A DNA stretch of 64,000 nucleotides. It comes from Hemileia vastatrix (taxonomy: Eukaryota > Basidiomycota > Pucciniomycetes > Pucciniales > Zaghouaniaceae). This document shows, in pieces, positions 10,631 to 22,111 of the stretch. Location of the stretch: positions 14,561,501-14,625,500 of the forward strand of contig JASXTE010000007.1 of assembly GCA_030280995.1 (NCBI GenBank). The letters run 5' to 3'. Every line of letters starts with the position of its first letter. Position 1 is the stretch's first letter. The position numbers and the translations under genes were made by a program. Below the pieces are notes generated by a model. It worked only from the letters and a program-made list of their open reading frames with translations, ran no database searches and was not told where the DNA came from.

Positions 10631-11935
10631 CTATTTTATAGAAGGTGGTATCACTATTACATTACTTAACTTTTTCCTGTAATATATATATCCATCTTCA
10701 AATGATGATTTACCTTTTTCCAACACATTTCTATACTTTGGAGGCAAGGTTTTAATTAATGCACTCATGGAGGCATTTTTTGGATCATTAAGAATGGTAG
10801 ATAGTTTAGACAAATCTTTATCAGATGAATAATTTTCTAATATAGTTTGCATAGACATTTCTTCTAAATCCACTATATAAATCCCAAATATATGTTTAAC
10901 CTCATTTTCAGGTACATAAGCTGGGTTGTCAGCATCATTTGGCAAAGGACTTCTGGATAATAAATCCACATTAGAATGAAATGTTCCTGCTCTGTGAGTG
11001 ATTTTCATTCTTCCTCTGTACTCTTGTACAGCTAGTTGCCATCTAAAAATGTGCCTATTAGGGGTTTTCATGCTTAGTAATGATTTTACTGAACTGCAAT
11101 CTGTTATAAGTTCAAACTTCTGGTCTTCCAGATAGTAATGAAGTTTCTTCAAAGCCCACACCACGGCTAAACATTCTAGCTGTGTGGCACCATACCTTAA
11201 TTCTGTTTTTCTTAAGGTTCTGAATATATAACAGATAACTACTTCAGATAATTTTCCATTTATTATCTGTTTCTGCTGTAAAGCAGCACCTAAACCTATG
11301 AAGCTTGCATCAGTGTACAAGATAAAAGGTAGGGTGAAATCTGGCAGTCCCAATATTGGAGCTGACATTAAACATTCATTTAATTTATTAAAGGCATGTT
11401 GTCTTTCATTCTTCCAAATGAAAGCCTCATTTTTCCTGATTAATGTTGTCAAAGGAGCTGCAATGGATAGGTAATTTTTAATATATTGTCTATAATATCC
11501 ACACATACCCAAAAAACTTTGAATCTCTTTTACATTTTTAGGTATACGAATGTTTTTAATTGCTGCCACCTTACTCTGGTCAACACAAATTTGTAATCCA
11601 GATACAACATGTCCAAGTACTTTCAAGGATTGAAATCCAAATTTACATTTCTTTAATGCAATTGTCATATTAATTTCATCCATCCATTGAAAGACTCTTT
11701 TCAGGTGATTTAAATGTTCATCATATGTTTTTGAAAACACTATGATGTCATCAATATAGACCAATAGCCATCCTTCAACCATTTCCTGATGAAAAACACT
11801 ATCCATCAATTTTTGGAAGACTGAAGGCGCATTCTTTGGGCCAAATGGCAATCTCACATACTTATATATACCCATATGTGTGGTTATTAATAAGTAATTT
11901 TGAGAATTTATTTCCACAGGAATCTGGTGGTACCC
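10631..11935 (-). pseudogene. pol: 2a RT C-terminal part and RNase H
   Basis: RT palm and thumb with YIDD at 11747-11758, followed by the connection and RNase H (LYTDASFIGLGAAL, ECLAVVWALKK, ITDCSSV). At about 11920 one T is missing in the GYHQIPVE motif, which separates this piece from the RT fingers. It stops at an in-frame TAG next to the integrase. Confidence 0.92.
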
Positions 11936-12972
11936 TTGTTTCCATCCAGACAGGAAATATATTTTGCTCCTTGTAAAGTAGCATGGATAGAAGCTATCCT
12001 TGGTAGAGGGTAAATATCATCTACTGTGTATGTATTCAGAGCTCTATAATCACTGCATAATCTTGCCTTATCTTTTTCATAAGAGATCAATACTGGTGAA
12101 ATGACACAATACTTAGGTGTTGTGTCCACTTTTTTGACAATACCCATTTCCAACAAAATTTTTATATTGTCTTCAATATCTTTCCTTTTTGCAGGAGATG
12201 CTGGGTAAGGTTTCTTTTTTAGGCTGCCAGGAATATTATCCAAATCACAGCTTAGAGAGATTTTCATCTCATGGTCTTTGAACAATCCTAGTTCATTTGA
12301 ACCATGAGCAAATGCCATAGGATATAATTTAATCAATCTCAAAATATTTTCTTCTTCAATTTTTGAGAGTTGAGGACTGAAAGAGGCTTTTTGGATTTCA
12401 TTTTCCAATTCAACCATTTCAGTGGTGGTTCTTCCACCTTGCAGTTGCTCTTCCCTAGGAGAAATGGCATACACTGAATTTTCAGAACATATTTTGAATT
12501 TTCTCTTACCATTCACGTCTATAGTGAAGCAACTGTTTGCAGGATCTAGTTTAATGCCAAATTTTTTCAATAAATCATTTCCAACAATAAACCAATCACT
12601 ACAATTATTATTATCCATTACTACGAATTCACAAACTTCTCTAACATATCCATTATTATATTTAAAGAATAAAGCAGTTTTGTACTTGCCAATTGGATTT
12701 AATACTGAACCAAAACCCCTCCAGTTCTTTGTCTGAACAGGTTCTAGTTTTTCCTGGTACTTACTATCAAGTTTCATTAATGTATTAATTGAAACTACAC
12801 TACCTGCAGCCCCAGTGTCAAGAATGGCATTCATTTCTTTTCCACATATGATAACAGGTGCTCTGATAGGTGTTATTTTGTAAGTATCATGAGATACATC
12901 TTTAATTATTTCAGCTTCCTCAATGGAAGTTAAAGATGTGTCAGTATGAGGTATAGCATCATTCAAGAACAT
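11908..12972 (-). pseudogene. pol: 2a protease and RT N-terminal part
   Basis: Starts at a Met after a broken gag tail. The protease has AILDTGAAGSVV with flap and core regions, then a linker with SFSPQLS, then the RT fingers (KKKPYPASPAKRKDIEDNI, CVISPVLISYEKDKARLCSDYRALNTYTVDDIYPLPRI). The frame is lost at GNKG, where the shift at about 11920 occurs. Confidence 0.9.
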
Positions 12973-13589
12973 AATATCCTGTTCTAATAAAAATATCTAA
13001 TTTTCATCATCACTGTAAGATATGTTACTTTTATCATCCTCACTAGATTCCACGTTCTCATTTTCTGATTACTTGGTTCAGAGTTCTGTGAGGTTTCAAT
13101 AACATTTATTCTCTTCTTACATGTGTGACCCTTAACCCAAGGTTCATTACATTTTTAACAAGTGTTATTCTCTTGTCTCTTAGGGACAAGGGGAGCTGAA
13201 GGGTTTTTCTTCTCCACTGGTAACTTACTTGTAGTAGGTTTTACCACGTCAACACTTTGTCTGTAATTACTATACTTGGTTTCATACTTGTGGTTTAATA
13301 ATATCTCATTGCATATATTAATGAATCCAGAGGTATCTCTGATGGTTTCAGTTCTAGCTACAATAATGTCTCTAACTGATATAGGTAACTTGTATATTAT
13401 TTTTTCTTTCCACTCTTCATAATCCATTTTTGGATCCATAGCTTTCATGATTTTTATTCAATTCATCAAGAAGACCATGGGTGTATCTCCAGCATTTGGA
13501 TTATATCTTGTTCTTTCATACAATCTTTGTTGAGTGATTCTAAATTTTGGGCCACCAAATTTCCTTTCAATTAGTGCCTTCCATTCATT
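12973..13589 (-). pseudogene. gag: 2a gag C-terminal part (capsid end, zinc knuckle), multiply stopped
   Basis: Translated pieces give the capsid C-terminal half (13155-13448 open: MKAMDPKMDYEEWKEKIIYK, ETIRDTSGFINICNEILLNH) and a CX2CX7HXC knuckle in which a stop replaces Tyr (NTC-stop-KCNEPWVKGHTC). The copy in 2b reads Tyr here. Further stops follow toward the protease. Confidence 0.85.
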
Positions 13590-14661
13590 TCAGGAGTAAT
13601 GAATTCCCTCACTCAATACAGATTCAAACCATAATAAAGCCACATCTGTAAATAAAGATATTAACTTTGAAGTAATTTCTTCATCAGGTAATTTGTATGA
13701 AAATTTTAAGTTATCAATTCTTTGTATGAATTGCTGCCAATCAGATTTTGAATCCCCGTCAAAAGAAGGGTACTGATCTAACTTAGGCCAGTTCTTTTGG
13801 CTAGTTTTTGCTTCCCTAACCTGAGGAATATTGAGTAATTCACTTACTTTAGAAAGATGATCATTTATTTCATCTTTTACTGGTTTTATATTCTCAGAGC
13901 CCATGACACTATGTTCATGTTCCATCATTGGTTTATCATCAGAGTGTTTCATAAAAACTGGTACTCTTTCCACATAAGAGGTATTATCTTTTATTTTTTC
14001 AGTATTTTTCAAAATGTTAGCTACTTCAATTTCTACTCTTTGTAACCTATGTTTTATTACAGGTACATGAGTTAAGGTATCATTTACATTTGAAAAAGAC
14101 AATTTTACATGTCCCTCTATGGTAGCCATAATATTCTGAGAATGTTCCAATTTATTTTCTAAATTTTTAATCTCAGAGTTTAATCTTTTATTTTCATTTA
14201 TTAATTCATTATTTGAATTCTCAATAATTTTTAACCTATTGGCCATTGTACTCAATGATTGTGTGAGGTTTAATAATACACTTTCTGTATTATTGTTGGA
14301 CTCTCTAGAGAATTCTTCCAATTTTTCAATTCTTGAAAATAATTTACTAATTATTTTTGATTCCATTGGATTTTCTTTTAGAAAATATTCAATTTTTTCT
14401 GTGTCCAATTCAGAAGACTCATCATCAGGGTCAAGATTTAATTCATTTGGTTCCATTTTTATATTAATAGTATTTTCCTGGTGGTCAATAAAACTATGTA
14501 CATTGTCCTTAATTGAAAGACAAGTTTAACATGTTATTTTCAAATGAATAATTTTTTAAATCCTTATCAATTATATCCAATACCTCTTTATCAATTTCAT
14601 TACCTATAAGTAATTCATTGTTAGGATTATATAATTGATCCTGAGAAGATGGATGAATTAC
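13590..14661 (-). pseudogene. gag: 2a ORF2, gag N-terminal coiled coil and capsid start
   Basis: From the 58-nt segment (KTVVIHP) to NNMLNLSF, then a small insertion breaks the frame near 14506. The main open part is 13590-14456, with an acidic stretch, a long coiled coil (RIEKLEEFSRESNNN, NENKRLNSEIKNLENKLE), then KNWPKLDQYPSFDGDSKSDWQ and the capsid. It ends at a stop at 13590 where 1a reads on (HYTWNDWK). Confidence 0.85.
14604..14661 (-). other. 58-nt GT-AG intron-like segment (2a)
   Basis: On the - strand it runs from GTAATTCATCC to ACTTATAG, then GTAATG. Same length and position as in the other four copies; here the donor is the weaker GTAATT. Confidence 0.6.
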
Positions 14662-15192
14662 CACAGTCTTATTCCATTTCCCCTGCCTCTCCTTGGATTT
14701 CCCCTGTAAGGGTGACTGCTGGATCCCTGTTGAGGAGGGTTGTTGTAGTTTTGGCAATACCAATCCCACTTCCATTTTCTGACTGTTATCTTTTGGTCCT
14801 CTTCTGGGACTGGAGGTGTTGCTGTGGTATTTGGTGCCACTGGTTGTGGATGAGACCTTATATCCACTAGAGCCTGGTTGACTTATATAAAGCCCTGTGC
14901 CGCCCTTTTCTCCAGATTGTTGATCTGGTCTACCATATTGTTTACTCTTATTGTTAGTGTATTCAGTAGGGTTGAGAGGCAGTGAATTTGCTATTGTAAC
15001 ACGTTTTTGGACTTCTTTATTGACATTTGTTTTAAGAGCCTTTCCTTTTCCTCCATGGACATTTGTGGGGTGTTGTTTATTATGGGTGAGTCTTGACCCT
15101 CCATTTGAATGTCCTGTAACAGGTCTTTCAGCTCTAGGTCTTAAGTCATAAGGTTTTGCCTTATTACTTACAATGTCATTGTTGTCACACAT
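14658..15192 (-). pseudogene. 2a ORF1: spliced gag-like coiled-coil protein
   Basis: Exon 1 is 15172-15192 (MCDNNDI). A 58-nt intron (15114-15171, GTAAGT to TTACAG) leads to exon 2 starting D-I-Q-M-E. Exon 2 encodes a coiled coil and the patch RKWKWDWYCQNYNN, then HPYRGNPRRG and a Trp-TAA end at 14658. An in-frame TAA near 14880 (GFI-stop-VNQ) replaces the Glu codon seen in 2b. A second frame also stays open through the whole region (to 15240), so the DNA reads in two frames. Confidence 0.75.
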
Positions 15193-15779
15193 GTTTACAT
15201 GGAATTTAAAGAATTGAAAGTTTAGATATGAAAACTTCAAAAAGGAGTTTTATCAGTATTTATTAATACCACTGAAGACAATTTTTATTGCTTACTTATT
15301 GGTATTAAGTGAATTTATAAGTGCCAAAAGTCAAATATGCTTTTATGTGGTCACTTGATTTAACTGGTCTACAATATGTAGCTGTGTTTTTATATTTAAA
15401 AGAAAACAACTGTCAGTAAGATTCTTTCTAAATATTTAATGAATGTTACAGACCAATATAAAGAAAATATTAAGAGTCCTGTTAAAAGAAAACAATTAAT
15501 CAGTTTAATTGGTTTATTATCTGCAAAGATCACAAATTTAATTGGTCTATTAACAGACTCCCATTAATAACAATTTTATGTTAAATTAGTGGTAAAATTG
15601 TTGATTCAATATCACAATTTTATTATATAACAGGGCTTCTTTTTCTGAAATCACTATATAATTGACCACAACCTGTTGTAATTTTCCAAATAGTTCTATA
15701 GGGATATTATTTACGTGTACCTTCTTTGAAATTTTTACTTACTGGATTATAACAGATTTCTTGAGGAAAGGTCCCCAAT
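15193..15779 (-). other. 2a 5' leader with primer-binding site
   Basis: AT-rich untranslated leader. On the - strand the primer-binding site TGGGGACCTTTCC (15765-15777) lies two bases after the 5' LTR. No open frame is supported in the rest. Confidence 0.75.
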
Positions 15780-17280
15780 TGTCAGGCTGAGGTCAAGTAA
15801 AAAGACGTGAACTAGATTTAATGGTCAGTTGTCTAGAAGATTTAAATGGTCCTGTATGAATACTGTAGTACTAATCCACTAAGTTGTAAAATATAATCAA
15901 ATTTAAAGGTCTCAGTAATATAATTCTCACTATTTTTATATATGGCTTACAATATTTGTAGTTGGTAGAAAAATAGATTTCATAATTCAGATACTTATTC
16001 AAAAGTCTTATAAAAGTACTATTTGATATGTAGTGTAATTTATTTAGTTATATTGGTAGATTGTAAATGATAAAGAATGTAGAAACAAGACCCAAAAACC
16101 TCCTCCTTTTATACACACTTAGTTCCCCCATAAATCCCTTGATGTACCATCCAATACAAAGTTAATGACGCCTCAAATCAGCTAATAGACCTACCCATCA
16201 ACATCCCTAGTTACCCATGACATAATTAGACAAGTAACAACTGTCAAAATCCTGAGATAATAAGGGAAATCCATCAAAATTAAAGAAAAAGACAAAAAGA
16301 GAGTATATGCGTATAAAACAAGAATATAAAAGACTAAAGGAGACTTTTTAAGGTTAATAATAGCATAATAATAAGGGGGATTTAATGTAGAAATGGAGGG
16401 GCGAATACTGACATTATACTACATGAAATTCCCATCCAAAAATAACCAATATTGACTGAGAAACCACCCAAAAACTCAAAAAAGGGTGTGAGATGTGGGG
16501 TAACTACATGCAGTCCTTGGCAGGTGCTTGCACGGGTAAATCTTTGACTAAAATTAGGCAAATTTAAGCATGGTGATAAAATAAGATGCCAAGAGTGAGG
16601 TTATTAATGAAATTAGTGCATATAAACAAGGTCAATGCACTATTAATTAAGCTAGGACACTAAATAAGCGCCTTTAGCCTATTTTAGCGTGTTTCCCCAC
16701 AGTGGGCATAGAATGTGGGGTAATTATAGTGTGAAAAAGCTAACTTTGCTAAAAATGAAGCTATTCACATGGGAAAAAAGCAGGCAGTATGTGGCCAGTA
16801 CACAGAAGCCATTTCTAGCATAAAAAACACCAAATTTGAAAAGCGTTATTTTTATGCATTTAAATAGCCAAATAAATAGTACTAAATGAGACAAATTGAT
16901 CTGTCAAAGCGTAATTTTGATATTCTCAAATTTATGGCGCATATAGTCAACTTTTAAGTGAAATAAAGCACATTTCTTGTTTTTTACATAAAACAGTGAA
17001 AATAACACCTTTAAGTGTACTTAAAAATTATGTAGCCTTATACTTAAGGCTCTTAAGATTTCCCTAAAATATTTCAACTTAATATTAAGTACCTAAGACT
17101 TATAAAAGGTGGATATATGCGTGTATATAAGGTTTTATAATGGCATTTTTTGTGTATTATCATAATTTTACTTATGTATACTGTTTGTGTACTCTCATTT
17201 ATTGTTCCCATGTATAGTTCATGTGTTTAACATAACTTATAAGCACTTTTTACTCAGTCCTGGGTATATACAGGCTGAAA
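15780..17280 (-). repeat. 5' LTR of 2a, 1501 bp
   Basis: On the + strand from TGTCAGGCTGAGG to CAGGCTGAAA, where the last bases should be GACA (one C-to-A change). A TATAAAAGG box on the - strand is at 16105-16113. The right 655 bp repeat the 2a 3' LTR remnant, and the whole length aligns with 2s (45951-47530) and the 2b LTR. Confidence 0.93.
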
Positions 17281-18056
17281 CTTGCTATAGCTTGCAAGAC
17301 AATAACAGAGAAAACAGTTGCTAGTAAAGTTAAATGAAGAACTTACTTGCAACAAGACACAGCCAAATTGTGGCCAACAACAGTGAAAACTGAGTGAGGA
17401 ACAAGGATATCACCTCTGGATGGTTGTATGATAATTAGAGATTCCCCAAACTGTCTTATACATTAAATACACACAGACCACCCTCTAAGATTGATGCACA
17501 GCAACACATTTGGCACCTGTACCAGCCAAATTGAATAAAAACCCTTCAGAAGTGCTCCCCAACCTCCTAAAACAGAGGCAGCCAGGCCGCCTCAAGCAGC
17601 CCCACCTCCCTGGAGCCAGAAAACCACTAAAAACATCTAATCTACTTAGAAAAATGCACTACCACTACTAAAACCCTTAAAGCACGAAATTAAGCTATGA
17701 CAACATTGTGACATAAAATGTAGAGCCAAATTAGCCCTATCTAATGATACTAAGCACTTAACCCTAAGACTTAAGGTTAGTCCATAAAACGTGAAAAATA
17801 AAATTAAACAGCTATCTTTTATAATGAAATATAAGGAAATGACCCCTTAAAACTTAGAATATGAATAATGTCCACAAGACATGAAATTTAGAGAAATACT
17901 GGGGCTATCCAATGGTAGTACCCACATACCTGCAGGTCAAATATTTATGGAATAAATACAGAAAAATGCCCAATTCTTCAACCAATGTCAATTAAGACAT
18001 GCACAAACAGCACCAAACTGCACAACAAAGGCCCCTGCCAATGTTGGAAGACCACA
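17281..18056 (-). repeat. 3' LTR of 3a, partial (cut by 2a)
   Basis: Aligns with 29663-30465 and ends TTGGAAGACCACA, which on the sense (-) strand is the LTR start TGTGGTCTTCCAA. The missing 290 bp lie beyond 2a, outside the window. Confidence 0.9.
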
Positions 18057-18068
18057 TCCTTCCTCCAA
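18057..18068 (-). other. Polypurine tract of 3a
   Basis: On the - strand TTGGAGGAAGGA directly borders TGTGGTC. The same tract (GGAGGGAGGA) borders the 3b LTR at 30466. This fixes the sense strand of family 3 as opposite to the zinc-cluster genes. Confidence 0.8.
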
Positions 18069-18074
18069 TAGAGA

Positions 18075-18745
18075 ATGTCCACATTCTCCTATACCACAAC
18101 CACCATGTTCAGCTTTCTTTCCAAATCTGCTACTGACATGGGCCCCTTCCAATACTGCATTGAAAATAATCTAATCTGCACCATCACACCTCCAGCCCAT
18201 CCATACAGAACGTCCTGTGATGTTTGCCACTCCAGAAAGAAGACCTTCCACAGACCTGGTCCATTATCCTCTGCAACACCTTGGCCTCCACCTCAGCCTG
18301 GTCCATCTTCTACCAGCACCAAAAGATCTAGGCCATCCATCCTGATACCTAGAATCATCAATAAGCTACACCCTTCCCAGAAGAGTGCCACAACTCTTAA
18401 AACCACAAGTTCCACCGTCCCTGGTACATCTGATGGTAAGGAACTTTAATTTCTTCCTTCAACTTTAAAACTGATGACCTCTCAGTTCCTCCATCTTCTG
18501 ACAATGATGATGACACTGTAGGATCTATTGCACCACCAACACCAAACCACTTGCCCACAATTAAGGCCAAGCTCCAACAACACACATCTCAACAGAGGCA
18601 ACTTCTTCTTCACTACTTCCAATCCACTCCTGCTAGAGATCCACAGGACATTGAGAAAAGAAGGCACCTCATCCATCAGTTCAAGGCTAATTCTGAACAC
18701 TTCATTTCATCTCTTGATTCCCTCTGTAATTCTACTAGTACTTGA
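18075..18745 (+). CDS. 3a opposite-strand gene 1: Zn2Cys6-like protein, spliced
   Basis: Exon 1 (18075-18435) and exon 2 (18486-18745) are joined by a 50-nt intron (GTAAGG...CTCTCAG); the join keeps frame and gives about 206 residues. Residues 25-58 match a fungal Zn2Cys6 cluster as in copy 3b, but Cys1 and Cys6 are Phe here (F25, F58), so this copy should not bind two zincs. A Pro/Ser-rich basic middle follows, then an acidic patch (SSDNDDDT) and a Gln/His-rich helical end. The ATG is only 18 nt from the LTR, so its promoter would lie in the LTR, reading against gag-pol. I do not know its function; DNA or RNA binding is inference. Confidence 0.7.
18436..18485 (+). other. Intron of opposite-strand gene 1
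   Basis: GTAAGG donor, CTGAT branch-like site (aaactgatgac) and CTCTCAG acceptor; 50 nt. Without splicing the frame stops a few codons later (DGKEL-stop). Confidence 0.7.
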
Positions 18746-19322
18746 TTTTGATTTAGAAAATTTTTTTTGACCACACCCTCTATAGGATGTAACCAAAAAC
18801 AACCCTCAGTTTTAAGTCTTGGGGGACCATCCTCATTTTATAGTCTTGGGGAATTCAAAAACCCTCAGTTTATAGTCTTGGGGGACTCAAAAACCTAAAT
18901 CATAAACCCAGAACCAGAGATCAACCACATTAAGACACAGAGAAAAAACTAACATTCTGGGGTAATTGTGAATAGAGCTGCCAGCCCATCAATTACCCCC
19001 AAAATTGCCTTTGCTAAATTCAGAGGCTCCCCCTGTGGATACCCTCTGCCAATCTTTTAAACCAACTCCAACAACAAAACCCATTCCTCAGTTTATAGTC
19101 TTGGGGGACTAACACAGTTTTCAGATTAAAGTCTTGACGGACCTAGTTTGAGTTTAAAGTCTTGAGGGACTTTGAATTTACATAGAAAAGACCCAGCCAA
19201 TTCCATGCAGAATACCGCCACAGCCAGTCTTCTGAACTTACACCTTTCACTTCATGATCTACCCAACCACTGACAAAAACCTTCTTCTTATCTCTTTCTT
19301 CATCTACTTCTCATCACACATC
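18746..19322 (+). repeat. Spacer with repeated TCTTGGGGGACT units and hairpin copy 1
   Basis: No gene is supported. The phrase CAGTTTATAGTCTTGGGGGA recurs about six times with changes between 18808 and 19165. Unit 18862-19049 recurs at 21578-21768 and 21842-22025. It contains arms GGGGTAATTG (18959-18968) and CAATTACCCC (18990-18999). Confidence 0.75.
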
Positions 19323-20837
19323 ATGGCCGGATCTCCTAATGTTGACCCTTCTAACCTTCCTTGCTTCACTACTACCAAGGACTATGCCTGCAAGCAGTGC
19401 ATCCACATGTGCAGACCTTTCACATTCACTCTTCCAGCTCCTGAAGCCAAACTCTACAACAAGGCCTGTGACTCTTGCTACTCCAAGAAGAAGAAATGTG
19501 ACAGAGACGCAAATTACCCTATTCCTCCTCCTTCACCTTCTCATAAATACCTCTCAAGATCCCCTACCAGATCCCCAGAGCTTGGTCAATCCTCTTCCTC
19601 TTTATCTTCAGCACCTTCCAGAACTCTTCCCAAAGAACCAGACTTAGATCCCCAAGAAGCAGATTTTATCTCCACTAATCCAGCTTCAAAAGCTTCGAAA
19701 TCGGCTCCTAGGCTGCTAGAACGCGTCCAGGCGGCCTGCCCGCCTCACTAGACAGTGAAACTCTGGCTCAAAACTTCCAAAAACAACAAGAAAAGAACCA
19801 AATTCCTCCAACCAACAAAAAAAACTCTAAGCAACCACCCCCCACTGCTCCCAGAGCAATGAATCCAACCTTTCCAAGGTCAAAAAATACCAAATTTTCC
19901 CAAACTTCTAAGAGACCCACCAGAGGACTTCAGGAAGGCACCAGAGCCCCCAACACAGCACCAAAGCAAAATCTTCACCCCAAGTTAAGGCAAAGAACCT
20001 ACACCTCTCCTCTTTCAGCCATCTATTCTTCTGACAGTTCCATTCCTTCAAGAGCTCCATCCAAAATAGATCAATCCGCTTCCAGATCACCCTCTCCTGC
20101 TCCATCCTATAAAAACCTTGGTACTCCATCACCAGCACCTCATCCAACTGAAACCAACCCAAATATTAACAACAACAACAACAGCCCTGCTGCTCCAACT
20201 AGGCCCCAGGAACATCAGCCTCCTAGTTCACCTTCTCAAAAACTTTCAGAGGAAGACCAAGAGAATCCATATCTTTCCCTGATTGATCCCCAAGCTATCA
20301 CCCTTTCAAAATCTTCAGAAGTCCAAATCCTGGCTGCTTACAAATTTGATGAGCTCCCAATCTGTAAAAACCAAATTAATTCATCCCATTTCTTCAGTAA
20401 CCAAAAATAATTAATGATCCAATTCTTCTAGTCTAGTTGGCACCCCTCCCCCTGAATCTACTATTGGAGTTGGCCAACCTCTTGAAACTTCATTAAACTT
20501 GGATTATGGAGACATGAAGCAACACCTCAGTACCATGTGTTCTAACATGCTGAAAGCCTTTGCTCTCCATGGACCTTTAAATGACTTTGAGAAATCCCTG
20601 AGAAAGCAACTGTTGGAGGACCACTGGAAGATTTCTAGGATCATGAAGCACACATTCCAGCACTCCATTCCTGCCTCTTCTTCTTCCTCCTCTAATCTTC
20701 CTTCTAATCAAATTCCTGCCCATTACAACCCGCACCATATTTCCAGCAGGATCAACTTCAAGGATCACCACACTTCCCACAATCCCAACAAAAAGCAAAA
20801 ACGTCAACACAATACAGACCAGCCTCCAGAAGCTTAA
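19323..20837 (+). pseudogene. 3a opposite-strand gene 2: Cys-cluster protein, spliced, one frameshift
   Basis: The first part (19323-19751) starts MAGSPNVDP and has a cluster CX2CX3CX18CX2CX6C at residues 23-59 (ACKQCIHMC ... ACDSCYSKKKKC), like Zn2Cys6 but with Cys3 moved. A frameshift near 19690-19735 breaks it. The reading goes on in another frame to 20370 (Pro/Ser-rich, ending DELPICK), then an intron to about 20433, then a helical end (DMKQHLSTMCSNMLKAF, GPLNDFEKSLRKQLL) with a basic tail to 20837. Copy 3d keeps the same intron with a clean GTAAGT donor; here it is GTAAAA. It lies between integrase and LTR on the strand opposite pol. Function unknown. Confidence 0.65.
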
Positions 20838-22111
20838 TCATCCAGACAATGAGCTCCTGCAACACAATAACAAATTAAAAGAAAACAATTAATAATAATA
20901 ATAAAGCAATAATAAAAAATAATTTTAGAAATTTTTTTTTTTGTATGATTGTTATCTTTACTAAACTACTAATCATAAGAAAATTTGAAAATAAAATTAA
21001 AATGAAATAAATAAAATAATATGAACTAAATAATTATAAAAAATGGTATCCCCCAGCAAATTGATGAGCTGATCCCCTGATACCTTACCCACATCCAAGT
21101 GCACCTTGATGTGGATACACAATTAAATATTTTAAATGATTAACAATAAAAATTTAGAAATTAAAGAAAATGATTAAAATAATGAAACACAGAAATAAAT
21201 GAAATAAATAAAAAAAGAAAATAGCATTGCCCGGCCAATCAATGAGCCTTTCCCCACCAATGCTTGCCCACATCCAGGTGACCCTGATGCGGTAACACCC
21301 TATATTTTTGATTTTATAATTTTAAACAACCCCCATAAAAAATTAAAAGAAAAAAAGAGAAAAAAGAAAATAATCTAAAACTACTATCTAGCAAACACAT
21401 GAATACAAATTCAAAGACAGTCCAGCTCCATAGATGGTCCAGATTCAGAGAAGGTCCAGTAAGAGAAAGTCCTGTCCATAGAAATGATCACTGAGTGGGC
21501 TCCCTCCAATAAGTAAAAATGATGGGAGACCACCAGTGATCCACCACCAATCAAAAAGCACCAAGAGACATCCAAGGCAGTCCAGTTTAAAGTCATAGAG
21601 GACTAAAAACCTGAATAATTACAACAGAACTAGAATTCAACTAGGACAAACAAAAGACTTGAGACAGACATTCTGGGGTAACTGTTTTACAGAGTAGCCA
21701 GCTCATCAGTTACCCCCACACTTTCCAAAATAAAATCTAGAAGCCCCCCCGGGTACCCTCTTACCAACAAAACACAACATCCAACACAAAAACCAAAGCC
21801 AATAAAAGTGAAGAGTCTGGCACTTGAAGACCAAAGGAATTTCCAGTTTAAAGTCATAGAGGACTAAAACCTGTGAAAAGAAACCAATACTAGGGTTCAA
21901 CCATATTAAGAGAAGGGGTTGGAAACAGACAATCTGGGGTAACTGTTGATAGAGCAGCCAGCCCATCAGTCACCCCCACACTTGCAAAGGCAAAATCTAG
22001 AGGCCCTGCCCATGGGTACCCTCTAACAAAAGTTTCCAACAAACAGATGCACAGCATCACCACAAAAAACCAAAATTAAAGAATGGTCTGTAGTTTATCC
22101 TCATTGTGGAG
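20838..22111 (-). other. 3a 3' region with repeated hairpins, no gene
   Basis: AT-rich sequence with two copies of a double hairpin. Copy one: GGTATC/GATACC at 21045-21050 and 21079-21084, then CCACATC/GATGTGG at 21089-21095 and 21108-21114. Copy two: GCATTG/CAATGC at 21224-21229 and 21258-21263, then CCACATC/GATGCGG at 21268-21274 and 21286-21292. It is followed by repeat units 21578-21768 and 21842-22025, each with a GGGGTAACTG hairpin. It may serve as 3' untranslated sequence for both strands. Confidence 0.7.

Larger units (their letters stand above)
8489..17280 (-). mobile_element. Element 2a, Ty3/gypsy LTR retrotransposon (family 2)
   Basis: Gag-pol reads on the - strand, with part of the 3' LTR at 8489-9144 (the rest displaced by 1a) and the full 5' LTR at 15780-17280. 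The two LTR parts differ by roughly 3% by eye. Every coding section has stops or shifts, so it is dead. On the right it ends inside the family 3 LTR at 17281 (CTTGCTATAGC). The uninterrupted site can be seen at 29660 and 54750, so 2a inserted into the 3' LTR of 3a. Confidence 0.92.

Noticed and set aside
14658..15240. Taking only the longer second frame in 2a (14509-15240) as the gag start
   Set aside because: The spliced ORF1 frame keeps the coiled coil, the WKWDW patch and the Trp-stop shared by five copies, so both frames are reported.
19323..19500. Calling gene 2 of 3a a standard Zn2Cys6 cluster
   Set aside because: Spacing is CX2CX3CX18CX2CX6C; the third Cys is out of place, so I call it only cluster-like.
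21673..21720. CTGATGAG on the - strand in the family 3 hairpin, as in the core of a hammerhead ribozyme
   Set aside because: The needed GAAA and third stem are absent, and the sister units read TTGATGGG or CTGATGGG.
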